Below, in pieces: positions 19,201 through 26,843 of a stretch of 64,000 bases of DNA. The stretch covers positions 62,001 through 126,000 of the forward strand of contig CAZQFV010000010.1 in the NCBI GenBank assembly GCA_964592645.1, written 5' to 3'. The stretch's first letter is position 1. Each line of letters begins with the position of its first letter. Origin of the DNA: CAZQFV01 sp964592645 (GTDB lineage: Bacteria > Chloroflexota > Chloroflexia > DTKN01). Below the pieces are notes generated by a model. That model worked only from the letters and a program-made list of their open reading frames with translations, had not been told where the DNA came from and made no database searches. The position numbers were made by a program, and so were the translations under genes.

Positions 19201-21456
19201 TCCATCCCCGGCGGCGGCGAGCAGGTCATGATCTCCTTTGACGTGACCGCCACCGCCTACTGCGGCGAGATCATCCACAACGAGGGCGTCGCCAGCGACG
19301 GCGCGACCGTCGTCACCTTTGCCGCCGACACCGACGTCCTGGGCGAGTGCGACATCGAGGTCACGCCCGAGGCGCTGTGGGTGGAACTCTGCCCCGACTA
19401 CCAGTCCGCCGTGACGCTGGAGGTCTGCAACGTCGGCACCTGCGACCTGGAGTGGGAGCTGCACGAGATGACGCCGACCCTGGCGCTCGCTGGCTCGATG
19501 CCGTTCGTGCCGGTGGACGTGACGGGCGGCGGAATCAACCCCAACCTGACCACGGCCTCGCCGGCGGCCGCGCCCGTGGCCGTCGCGCCCGGCCCCGAGG
19601 ACGTGCTCTGGGATCAGCCGCTCAGCGCGGTCAACCAGAACGCCTACGTCAACCAGGACTTTGGCGACTACCCCGCCTACTCCTCCTTCCTGGCCGACGA
19701 TTTCGTCAACGCCGACCCGTGGGCCATCAGCACCATCTTTGTCCCCGGCGAAGGCTGGAGCGGCTTCACCACCCTGCTGAACGCCACGGCGCTGACCTGG
19801 CAGATCTATGCCGACAACGGCGCCGGCTTCCCCGACGGCGACCCCTCCGGGGGCGGCAACCCGCCGGTCTGGACGCTGACGCTGCCGCCGAACGACCCAC
19901 AGGTGGTCATCACCAACGGCTCCGGCGGCATGCCCTCCAACACCACCCTGAACCTGGCCACGCCGGTCGTCGTCCCACCCGGCACCTGGTGGCTGGTCTT
20001 CTACCCGACGATGGACTTTTCGGTCGGCGGGCAGTACGGCCGGCAGCCGGCCGACACCACCAACGGCTACATGGGCAAGTTCATCAACCCGGGCGGCGGC
20101 TTTGGCTACGGCACAACCTGGCAGGACTGGACCATCATCGGGGCGACGCAGCAGGACATCGCCTTCCGCCTGGAGGGTGTCGTGGCGGGACCGGGCTATC
20201 CCGACTTCCCGTGGCTCTGGGAGGACCCCATCACCGGCACCGTCCCGCCGGGTGAGTGCCAGGATGTCGGCGTCTACTTTGACGCCACCGGCATGGCCCC
20301 CGGCGACTACCGGGCCGACCTGCTTATCCTGAGCAACGACCCCGACGAGCCGCAGGTCACCGTCCCGGTGACCATGACCGTGCTCGAGCCGGCGGCCATC
20401 GTCAACGTGGACTATGGCATCGACGGCCTTGCCGTGGCCTTTACGCCCACCGTGACCGGCGCCGAGCCGATCGACTACCTGTGGGACTTTGGCGACGGCG
20501 TGGGGACCTCTACCGAGACCAACCCGATCTACACCTACGCCGAGGGCGGCTGCTACTCGGTGACGCTGGACGTCGCCAACGCCTGCGGCCTGGACAGTTG
20601 GATCGGCCAGGTCTGCGTCGAGGAGCCCTGCGACCCGGTGACCAACGCCGACTTTGAGTGGGATCCGCCGATGCCGCTGGTCGGCGGGACGGTCTCCTTT
20701 ACCGCCACCGCCGAGGGCACCGGCCCGATCACCTATGACTGGGCCTTTGGCGACGGCACCACGGACACCGGCGAGTTCGTCAACCACGCCTACGATACGG
20801 CCGGCACCTACACGGTCGTCATGACCGCCACCGGCCAGTGCGGCGACCCGCTGGTCGTCACCCACGACATCACCGTCTACGCCGGCTGCGTCCCGCCGTA
20901 CGCCCTGGCCTTTGACTGGGCGCCCGTCGCGCCCACCGTGGGCGAGGACGTCACCTTCAACGGCACGGCCGAGGGCACGGAACCGCTGACCTTTGCCTGG
21001 GACTTTGGCGACGGCAACACCGGCGCCGGGCCGAACCCGACCCACGCCTATGCCGCCGCCGGGACCTATGACGTGGTGATGACGGTGACCAACGCCTGCG
21101 GCGAGGACTCGGTCACGCACCAGGTCGTCGTCGTCGAGGGCTGCAACCCGCCCACCGGCGCCGACTTCTCCTGGCTGCCGCTCAACCCGGGCGCCGGCCA
21201 GGTCGTCGCCTTCACCGGCAGCACGGTTGGCGGCACCCCGCCCTTTACCTTCGCCTGGGCCTTTGGCGACGGCGACACGGGGGCGGGCAACCCGATCAAC
21301 CACACCTTTGCCCTCAGCGGCACCTACACCGTCGTGATGACCGCGACCAACGCCTGCGGCAGCGCCTACGCCACCCACGATGTGGTCGTGAGCGGCGTTG
21401 GCCCAACCTACCACTACGTTTACCTGCCGATCATCTTCAAGGTAGGGCTCAAGTAG
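16300..21456 (+). CDS. Giant secreted PKD/kelch-repeat protein with C-terminal VYLPI tail
   Basis: 1718 residues; ATG follows AAAGGAGTGTAAGCT. The signal peptide ends near 'AALAQG' (about residue 25). Kelch-type propeller repeats span about 330-640 ('GGLLYAAGGYDAG', 'CLFVVGGGPDSS'). A DUF11-like domain and two copies of the 'LWDN/QPL...ADDF' domain follow, shared with the 11273 gene. Then come four PKD-type domains from about 1365 ('YLWDFGDG', 'YDWAFGDG', 'FAWDFGDG', 'FAWAFGDG'). It ends 'YHYVYLPIIFKVGLK'. PKD and kelch folds usually mediate adhesion or protein-protein contact outside the cell. No hydrolase motif is recognised, so function is unknown. Confidence 0.87.
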   Translation: MKRLWTLFVIMVLLAGVVPAALAQGPTPDVEKPAQTPPTELSLTAADAGIESLSGSYVVFDPSVGGDTCYIPGTTQTFCFRAESFTNDWEYVYNLWQKFPTDWTVTNVYVQGTPSCTSGSWGPFSWSFETAPYEVNIDHARYQASTDHCTAYYCFEVVSGSGTPDALESWYWDGDEYGSPPHAPCSSDVYTPPSMVSEPCDEWVNPQAAIPPCVLPPIMLTPPEFHGAGCACEPQEHTLAVWNNAGYDTNVNLTYTIITGTGVCGGPAQVFVPNGTNLTITVGFEPQGVPGDDVVCQIYAEDATNPANNDTSILHKHLVAGYFDPAGWLLEPITGTTGNQWAGGAVGTNPAAAGPVGYIVGGLGVGSSTPNPDLQMYDPGTGTWTQLTDMPNWRFSPVVGWIGGLLYAAGGYDAGFAATADLQVYDPTSNTWDNTTPAELPLIRGGAAGGVGTCHSGTGECLFVVGGGPDSSFANTTLTTYEYDPGANGWTQLDNKPAGSSPDGHILGAGVGCLGKIYVGGDYRGFHDFFVLDATQPSGSQWTTLASIPAAAGTMTPAFVCKEDWGKIVLIGGDPDGYWGTYNTTVFVYDIATDTWEGPLPQTLHVGQLGSVGWHMYDRVWTAGGTVGSGAIDPMPFESLLQINCEPCGEFNAWKEAPTEVWSGETMRYTITVQAPAIVPGLYMSDTLPAGVEYAGNLAYTAGYAWYDAGDNAVYWTVPPLRTAAPAPARPTFYYPSAVADLAGGNEPAAPVPAGTVTAWSHPEAVLWDNGPLVTHPAACGGQDASRLQTSLSMNTLGFGHQFSLGYRMADDFEITDPAGWQIDQITFFAYQTGAPTDPSPITGVYYQIWDGPPDDPGSSVVFGDLVTNRLLSSTFTNIQRDSETSPCANNRYIFADVASAGVTLPPGTYWLDWMTDGSLSSGPWAPPITILGQTTTGNALQYTTAWAPALDTGTSTQQGMPFVIEGSIPGGGEQVMISFDVTATAYCGEIIHNEGVASDGATVVTFAADTDVLGECDIEVTPEALWVELCPDYQSAVTLEVCNVGTCDLEWELHEMTPTLALAGSMPFVPVDVTGGGINPNLTTASPAAAPVAVAPGPEDVLWDQPLSAVNQNAYVNQDFGDYPAYSSFLADDFVNADPWAISTIFVPGEGWSGFTTLLNATALTWQIYADNGAGFPDGDPSGGGNPPVWTLTLPPNDPQVVITNGSGGMPSNTTLNLATPVVVPPGTWWLVFYPTMDFSVGGQYGRQPADTTNGYMGKFINPGGGFGYGTTWQDWTIIGATQQDIAFRLEGVVAGPGYPDFPWLWEDPITGTVPPGECQDVGVYFDATGMAPGDYRADLLILSNDPDEPQVTVPVTMTVLEPAAIVNVDYGIDGLAVAFTPTVTGAEPIDYLWDFGDGVGTSTETNPIYTYAEGGCYSVTLDVANACGLDSWIGQVCVEEPCDPVTNADFEWDPPMPLVGGTVSFTATAEGTGPITYDWAFGDGTTDTGEFVNHAYDTAGTYTVVMTATGQCGDPLVVTHDITVYAGCVPPYALAFDWAPVAPTVGEDVTFNGTAEGTEPLTFAWDFGDGNTGAGPNPTHAYAAAGTYDVVMTVTNACGEDSVTHQVVVVEGCNPPTGADFSWLPLNPGAGQVVAFTGSTVGGTPPFTFAWAFGDGDTGAGNPINHTFALSGTYTVVMTATNACGSAYATHDVVVSGVGPTYHYVYLPIIFKVGLK

Positions 21457-21513
21457 GGCATAACGGAACCGGGGGGGGTGGCCGTCAGGGCCGCCCCCTC
21501 CCAGGAAAACACG

Positions 21514-21547
21514 GGGCCCGGCACCTTGTGGTGCCGGGCCCTTCTTT
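21514..21547 (+). terminator. Intrinsic terminator after the PKD-protein gene
   Basis: GGGCCCGGCACC (21514-21525), loop TTGT, GGTGCCGGGCCC (21530-21541), then TTCTTT. This is a perfect 12-bp stem. Its T-rich tail runs directly into the TTGACA box of the next promoter (21546). Confidence 0.9.
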
Positions 21548-21574
21548 GACAGAACCGCCCTTTAGCCTTATACT
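21546..21574 (+). promoter_or_regulatory. Promoter of the M24 peptidase/efp genes
   Basis: TTGACA (21546-21551), 17-nt spacer, TATACT (21569-21574). It overlaps the tail of the preceding terminator by two bases. The leader to GTG 21610 is about 28 nt. Confidence 0.8.
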
Positions 21575-21609
21575 ATCCCTCTGCGAGGAATATTCGCCAG
21601 GAGGTTCGA

Positions 21610-22695
21610 GTGCAAAAACGGATCGCCGCGTTGCGCCAACAGCTACAAGCGCGAGGGTTGGACGCCCTGCTCATCTCCCAGCCGGACAACCGCCGCTACA
21701 TGAGCGGGTTCAACGGGTCGGCCGGCTATCTCATCATCACCCCGACAGAGGCCCTGCTGCTGGTGGACTTTCGCTACGTGGAGCAGGCCGGCCAGCAGGC
21801 CCCCGACTACCAGGTGGAGCGGATAGCCAAGGGGATCGAGGAGGAGCTCCCGGCCTACCTGCCGCGCCTGGGTGGGAAGCGCTGGGCCTTTGAGAGCGCC
21901 CACGTCACGGTATCGCTGTTCGAAAAGCTGCGCCCCGTCTTCGAGCAGGCCGGCATCGCCCTGCAAGGGGTGGAGAACCTGGTCGAGGAGCTGCGCAATG
22001 TCAAGGACGCCGCCGAGCAGGAGAAGCTGCGGCGGGCCATCCGCCTCACCGACGAGGCCTTTGCCCACTTTCTCACCTGGGTCCGCCCGGGTATCAGCGA
22101 GCGGGCCGCGGCCTGGGAGATCGAGAGGTATATCCGCGAGCATGGCGGCGAAGGGCTGTCCTTCCCGACCATCATCGGCAGCGGGCCCAACGGGGCCCGG
22201 CCGCACCACCAGGCCGGGGAGCGCCCCCTGCAGGCCGGCGAGCCTATCGTCATCGACATGGGTGCCGTTGTCGAGGGCTACCACGCCGACATGACCCGCA
22301 CCATCGTGCTGGGCGAGCCCGACGAGCGGTTCTGGACCATCTACAGCCTGGTGCGAACGGCGCAGGAGCGGGCCGAGGCCGGCATCCGCGCCGGCCGGCC
22401 CTGCGCCGAGATCGACGCCCTGGCCCGCGATGTCATCGCCCAGGCCGGCTACGGGGAAAACTTTGGCCACGGGCTGGGCCACGGCGTGGGCTTGGGGACG
22501 CACGAAGCCATCCGCCTGAGCAGCCTCTCCCAGGACGCCCTCCCGGCCGGCGCCACCGTCACCGTGGAGCCGGGCATCTACCTGCCGGGCTGGGGCGGCG
22601 TGCGGCTCGAAGACGTGGTCCTGGTGCGCGAGGACGGCGCCGAAATACTGACCGGGTCGAGCAAAGAGCCGGTTGCCAGGATCGGCGAAGAGTGA
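21610..22695 (+). CDS. Xaa-Pro aminopeptidase/dipeptidase, M24 family
   Basis: 361 residues, GTG start behind AGGAGGTTCGA. An N-terminal creatinase-type domain ('LLISQPDNRRYMSGF') precedes the pita-bread metallopeptidase domain. All five metal ligands are visible: Asp216 ('VIDMGAVV'), Asp227 ('YHADMTRT'), His291 ('GHGVGLGTHE'), Glu320 ('VTVEPGIYL') and Glu334 ('RLEDVVLV'). It releases residues next to proline in cytoplasmic peptides. It lies immediately upstream of efp, an arrangement common in bacteria; EF-P helps translate proline stretches. Confidence 0.93.
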   Translation: MQKRIAALRQQLQARGLDALLISQPDNRRYMSGFNGSAGYLIITPTEALLLVDFRYVEQAGQQAPDYQVERIAKGIEEELPAYLPRLGGKRWAFESAHVTVSLFEKLRPVFEQAGIALQGVENLVEELRNVKDAAEQEKLRRAIRLTDEAFAHFLTWVRPGISERAAAWEIERYIREHGGEGLSFPTIIGSGPNGARPHHQAGERPLQAGEPIVIDMGAVVEGYHADMTRTIVLGEPDERFWTIYSLVRTAQERAEAGIRAGRPCAEIDALARDVIAQAGYGENFGHGLGHGVGLGTHEAIRLSSLSQDALPAGATVTVEPGIYLPGWGGVRLEDVVLVREDGAEILTGSSKEPVARIGEE

Positions 22696-22741
22696 CCCGA
22701 AGAGTGACTGGTGAGTACAGCCCGCGGGCTGGAGGAAAGCA

Positions 22742-23305
22742 ATGCCGGTACTAGACACGGGGGAACTGCGCAAGGGGCTGACCATCCTGCTGGATGGGGA
22801 GCTGTGCAAGATCGTCGACTATGAACACAACAAGCGCGGGCGCGGGACGGCCAACATCCGCCTTACCGTGCGCAACCTGCGCACCGGGGCGACGATCGAG
22901 CGCACCTTTATGGCCGGGACCAAGTTCGAGCAGGCCTACCTGGACCGCCGCACGGTGCAGTACCTCTACAACGACGGTCCGACCTACCACTTTATGGACA
23001 CCGAAACCTACGAGCAGCCGGCCGTCCCGGCCGATCTCCTGGGCGACACCGTGAACTATTTGCGGGAGAACGACTCGGTCGACCTGGTTATGTACCAAGG
23101 CGAGATCATCGACATCGAGCTGCCGCCGTCGGTCGTGCTCAAGGTCACCTACACCGAGCCCGGCGTCAAAGGCGACACCGCCTCCAACGCCACCAAGCCG
23201 GCCACCCTGGAGACGGGGCTGACGATCAACGTCCCGCTCTTTATCGAGGAGGGAGACGAGGTCAAGGTGGACACCCGCACGGGGCAGTATCTGACGAGGG
23301 TGTAG
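22742..23305 (+). CDS. efp: Translation elongation factor P
   Basis: 187 residues with the three beta-barrel domains of EF-P; ATG follows TGGAGGAAAGCA. It binds between the P and E sites and rescues ribosomes stalled on polyproline. The tip loop that reaches the peptidyl-transferase centre reads 'HNKRGRGTAN', with Arg34 where the common modified lysine (KPGKG) would be. Arg at this place is known from EarP-type, rhamnosylated EF-Ps of some proteobacteria, but no modification gene is seen here. The C-terminal 'GLTINVPLFIEEGDEVKVDTRTG' is typical. Confidence 0.96.
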   Translation: MPVLDTGELRKGLTILLDGELCKIVDYEHNKRGRGTANIRLTVRNLRTGATIERTFMAGTKFEQAYLDRRTVQYLYNDGPTYHFMDTETYEQPAVPADLLGDTVNYLRENDSVDLVMYQGEIIDIELPPSVVLKVTYTEPGVKGDTASNATKPATLETGLTINVPLFIEEGDEVKVDTRTGQYLTRV

Positions 23306-23333
23306 CCGTAAATTTGAACCTCCAATCGCCGCC

Positions 23334-24521
23334 ATGCCCATCATTCTCTCGGTACGCGAACTGGCGACCTACATTCACCAGCTTCTCGAGTACGACGAGG
23401 TGCTGGCCGACGTGTGGGTGGAGGGGGAGGTCTCCAACCTGTCGCGTTCCGGCGCCGGGCATGTCTATTTCACCCTGAAAGAGAGCCAGGCGCAGATCTC
23501 CTGCGCCCTGTTCCGCAGCGCCGCGGCGCACCTGGAACGGCTGCCCGGCGAGGGGGAGGCCGTCCTCGTCCATGGGCAGGTCTCGTTCTACGAGGCCGGC
23601 GGCAAGCTGCAACTGTACGTGGACGATGTCCGGCCCCGCGGCGTGGGGCAACTTTATGCCCGCTTCCTGGAGCTCAAGGCGCGGCTGGAGGCCGAGGGGC
23701 TCTTCGCCGCCGAGCGCAAGCGCCCCCTGCCGGCCTTTCCCCGGCGCATCGGGGTGGTGACCTCGCCCACGGGCGCGGCCCTGCGCGACATCCTGCACAT
23801 CCTGGGCCGGCGCTATCCGCTGGTGGAGGTAGTCGTGGCGCCCACCCTGGTGCAGGGCAAAGAGGCGGCCGGCCAGATCGTCGCCGCCCTCCGCCGGGTG
23901 CAGGAGGCGGGGGTCGACCTGATCATCGTCGCCCGCGGCGGCGGCTCGATCGAGGACCTCTGGCCGTTCAACGAAGAGTCCGTGGCCCGGGCCATCTGCG
24001 CCGCAGCGGTGCCCGTGGTCTGCGGCGTGGGGCACGAGACCGATTTCACCATCGCCGACTTTGTCGCCGACGTGCGCGCCCCGACGCCCTCGGGCGCCGC
24101 CGAGATCGTCGTCCCCGACCAGGCCGCGCTGCGGGCCGGGGTCGAGCGGCTGCGCCGTCGGCTGGAGCAACTGGTCCGGCAGGACCTGGCCGCGCGCCGC
24201 AGGGAGCTGGCGGCGCGCCGACGGACGCTGCGGCAGCTTTCGCCGCAGGCCCTGCTGGCCGCGCGGCGGCAGCGGACCGATGAGTTGGCCGGCCGGGCCG
24301 CGCGCAGCCTGCGCCATCGCCTGGCCGTGGCCCGCGAACAGCTCCGCGGCGCCGTCTTGCGCCTGGCGGCCCTGGACCCGCGCGCCGTCCTGTCCCGCGG
24401 CTATGCCATCGTGCGCCGGGCCGGCGGGGAGGTCGTGCTCAGCCCGGGCCAAGTATCGCCGGGAGATCGCGTAGGTATCCAGGTACGAGACGGAACGTTC
24501 GGAGCCGAGGTGCTGGGCTGA
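23334..24521 (+). CDS. xseA: Exodeoxyribonuclease VII large subunit
   Basis: 395 residues. The N-terminal OB fold ('DVWVEGEVSNLSRSGAGHVYFTLK') is followed by the catalytic domain with 'RRIGVVTSPTGAALRDI', 'IIVARGGGSIEDLWPFN' and 'VVCGVGHETDFTIADFVAD', then a coiled-coil and a C-terminal 'LSRGYAIV' repeat. With XseB it degrades single-stranded DNA into short oligonucleotides. The start is ATG 23334, 28 nt after efp, with only a weak ribosome site. xseB follows after 40 nt. Confidence 0.95.
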   Translation: MPIILSVRELATYIHQLLEYDEVLADVWVEGEVSNLSRSGAGHVYFTLKESQAQISCALFRSAAAHLERLPGEGEAVLVHGQVSFYEAGGKLQLYVDDVRPRGVGQLYARFLELKARLEAEGLFAAERKRPLPAFPRRIGVVTSPTGAALRDILHILGRRYPLVEVVVAPTLVQGKEAAGQIVAALRRVQEAGVDLIIVARGGGSIEDLWPFNEESVARAICAAAVPVVCGVGHETDFTIADFVADVRAPTPSGAAEIVVPDQAALRAGVERLRRRLEQLVRQDLAARRRELAARRRTLRQLSPQALLAARRQRTDELAGRAARSLRHRLAVAREQLRGAVLRLAALDPRAVLSRGYAIVRRAGGEVVLSPGQVSPGDRVGIQVRDGTFGAEVLG

Positions 24522-24561
24522 AAGACGCAAGCTTGCGGGAGTCAGCCACCGGAGGGAAACG

Positions 24562-24786
24562 ATGACGGCACATCAGACCGATCTCTCCTTCGAAGACGCC
24601 TTTGCCCAACTGGAGGAGGTGGTCCGGCGCCTGGAGGGGGGCGATCTGCCGTTGCAGGAAGCGCTGGCCCTCTACGAGCGCGGCGTGGCCCTGGCCGCCC
24701 ACTGCCAGGGCCTGCTGGATCGGGCCGAGCTGCGGGTGACGCAGTTGCCGGGAGAGGAAGGGGAGCCCTTTGATGAGCAGGAGTAG
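24562..24786 (+). CDS. xseB: Exodeoxyribonuclease VII small subunit
   Basis: 74 residues, the normal size. It has the family pattern 'SFEDAFAQLEEVVRRLEGG' then 'LPLQEALALYERGVALAAHCQ', a helical hairpin that binds XseA. ATG follows GGAGGGAAACG. The 162 nt after it (24787-24948) contain only a small CGCAGCGCTGCG palindrome near 24791 and no recognisable gene. Confidence 0.95.
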   Translation: MTAHQTDLSFEDAFAQLEEVVRRLEGGDLPLQEALALYERGVALAAHCQGLLDRAELRVTQLPGEEGEPFDEQE

Positions 24787-24948
24787 CGGCGCAGCGCTGC
24801 GTCGCGCCGGGGTTACCGATCTATGCATGGATCCCATCGATCTCCGCTCAGGGTAGCATGGCGCGCTCTGTAGGAATCGGTAAAGGCCGGTGCGCGCGGA
24901 TCCCGACTGCAAGGCGGTATAGCAAGTTCAGCAGGAGGCGGTAAGCGC

Positions 24949-26577
24949 ATGGAGCTGTTCTCGGCCTGGACCCCGCGCCGCTTCCGCCGCTATCGCCAGA
25001 TCAGCCGCACGCTGGTACGCTACGGTTTCGGTTTCCTGCTGCGGCGCGCCCGGGCGCGCCGGACGGCCCCGCCCCTCCCGCCGCCCGCGCACTACCTGGT
25101 GCTGGCCCTGGAGGAGCTCGGCCCGACCTTTGTCAAGCTGGGCCAGGCCCTCAGCACCCGTCCCGACCTGCTGCCGCCCGACTTTGTGGCCGAACTGGCC
25201 CGGCTGCAGGACCGGGTGGCCCCCTTTCCCACCGCGCAGGCCCGCGCGTTGATCGAGAGCGAGCTGGGAGCGCCGCCGGAGCGGCTCTTTGCCTCCTTCG
25301 AGGAGGCGCCGCTGGCCGCCGCCTCGCTGGCCCAGGTGCATGCCGCCACCCTGCCCACGGGAGAGGAGGTCGTGGTCAAGGTGCAGCGGCCGGGGATCGT
25401 CGAGCTCACCGCCACCGACCTGGACATCCTGCGCGACATCGCCCGCCTGGCCGAGGAGCAGCTCCCCGAGTTGGAGCTGTACGATATCCCCAGCCTGGTG
25501 GAGGAGTTTGCCCATACCCTGCAGGGCGAGCTGGACTTTCGTCGCGAGGGCCACAACGCCGATCGCTTCCGCCGCAACTTTGCCGGCAGCCCCATCCTCT
25601 ATGTCCCGCGCGTCTACTGGGACCTGACGACCCACCGCGTGCTGACGCTGGAGCGCATCCGCGGGATCAAGATCGACGACCTGCAGGCGCTGGAAGCGGC
25701 CGGCCTGGACCGCCACCGCCTGGCCCTGCACGCCACCGAGATCGTCATGCAGGAGATCTTTCGCGACGGCTTCTTTCACGCCGACCCCCATCCCGGCAAC
25801 CTCTTTGCCATGCCCGGGGAGGTGATCGGCGCCATGGACCTGGGGATGGTCGGGCGGCTCTCGCGGGCGCTGCGCGCGCAGTTGGTGCCGCTCTTCACGG
25901 CCGTCGTCCGCCAGGACACCGAGTTCGTGGTCGAATCGCTGCTGCGGCTGAGCATCATCGGCCGGGAGGTGGACCGGGAGGGGCTGCGGCGGGACCTGGA
26001 GCGGATGCTGCGCAAATACGCCGGCCGGCCGCTGAAGGAGATCCGCGCCCACGAGGTGCTGGAGGAGGCCATGCCCATCGCCTTCCGCCGGCGCCTGCGC
26101 CTGCCCAACGACCTGTGGCTGCTCAGCCGCATGCTGGGCATGCTGGAGGGGCTGGGCCTGAAGCTGGATCCCGATTTCGACCCGTTCGCCATCGCCCGCC
26201 CCTATGCCCAGGCGTTCCTCCAGGAGCAACTCTCGCCGGCCGCGCTGGCCGAGCAAGCCGCCGCCGCCGTCGGCGACTGGGCCAACCTGCTGCTGGACCT
26301 GCCCTCCACCGTGCCGGACGTGGTCGGCCAACTGCAGGGAGGAGACCTGTCCGTCGGCATCGAGCTGCGCCGGGCCGATGAGCTGCTCGCCGCGGTGGAC
26401 ATCCTGACCATCCGCCTGGCCCTGGGGTTGATCCTGGCGGTGCTGATCGTCGTCGCCGCCCTCTTCCTGCAGCCGCTGCTCACCGCAGGGGCCTGGTGGG
26501 GCTGGGCACTGGTGGGCAGCGGCGCGATTGCCCTGGTCGGGGTGGGAGCGGCCTTCCTCTGGACGCTGCGCCGCTAG
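24949..26577 (+). CDS. ABC1/UbiB (AarF)-family atypical kinase, membrane-anchored
   Basis: 542 residues, ATG behind CAGGAGGCGGTAAGCGC. The KxGQ signature is 'FVKLGQALSTRPD', the Ala-rich loop 'PLAAASLAQVHAA' and the kinase Lys lies in 'VVVKVQRPG'. 'FFHADPHPGN' and the metal-binding 'AMDLGMVG' complete the active site. Two C-terminal transmembrane helices (about 485-540) anchor it. Family members support quinone/isoprenoid lipid metabolism and have ATPase rather than classical kinase activity. Nothing nearby reveals the substrate. Confidence 0.9.
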   Translation: MELFSAWTPRRFRRYRQISRTLVRYGFGFLLRRARARRTAPPLPPPAHYLVLALEELGPTFVKLGQALSTRPDLLPPDFVAELARLQDRVAPFPTAQARALIESELGAPPERLFASFEEAPLAAASLAQVHAATLPTGEEVVVKVQRPGIVELTATDLDILRDIARLAEEQLPELELYDIPSLVEEFAHTLQGELDFRREGHNADRFRRNFAGSPILYVPRVYWDLTTHRVLTLERIRGIKIDDLQALEAAGLDRHRLALHATEIVMQEIFRDGFFHADPHPGNLFAMPGEVIGAMDLGMVGRLSRALRAQLVPLFTAVVRQDTEFVVESLLRLSIIGREVDREGLRRDLERMLRKYAGRPLKEIRAHEVLEEAMPIAFRRRLRLPNDLWLLSRMLGMLEGLGLKLDPDFDPFAIARPYAQAFLQEQLSPAALAEQAAAAVGDWANLLLDLPSTVPDVVGQLQGGDLSVGIELRRADELLAAVDILTIRLALGLILAVLIVVAALFLQPLLTAGAWWGWALVGSGAIALVGVGAAFLWTLRR

Positions 26578-26647
26578 CAATACGGATTCCGGCCGTGGAT
26601 ACCCGGAACGGGAAGCAAGGACACCTACTTGCCGTCACTTGCTCCGC

Positions 26648-26676
26648 TTGACACCTATCCTTCTCCATGGTAGATT
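26648..26676 (+). promoter_or_regulatory. Promoter of the propeller/CapA lipoprotein gene
   Basis: TTGACA (26648-26653), 17-nt spacer, TAGATT (26671-26676). Transcription would start near 26683, which excludes translation from the in-frame ATG at 26667 and supports GTG 26844. A class C repeat copy (CCGTGGATACCCGGAA) lies at about 26594-26609. Confidence 0.7.
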
Positions 26677-26843
26677 GCCCGGAGAAGACGACTCCAGGAG
26701 CAGACATGGTCAACTCCAATGCCAGGATGGCGGCAGAGAGACTCGACCGCGGAGGACGCCAAGAGCCCCCTTCTGCCCGGACGTCCGGACCGCCCGATGG
26801 CCGGCCCTCGCCCCGCGGCCTCGGCGTGACCGGAGGGAAAAAA

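Noticed and set aside
11216..21414. Several 900-1100 residue minus-strand frames opposite the secreted-protein genes
   Set aside because: Composition is typical of antisense frames in high-GC DNA (VGG, DRR, VQG runs); the plus-strand proteins have signal peptides and recognisable domains.
26667..26843. Longer start of the propeller/CapA lipoprotein at ATG 26667
   Set aside because: It lies between the -35 and -10 boxes, and the extra residues would bury the lipoprotein signal.
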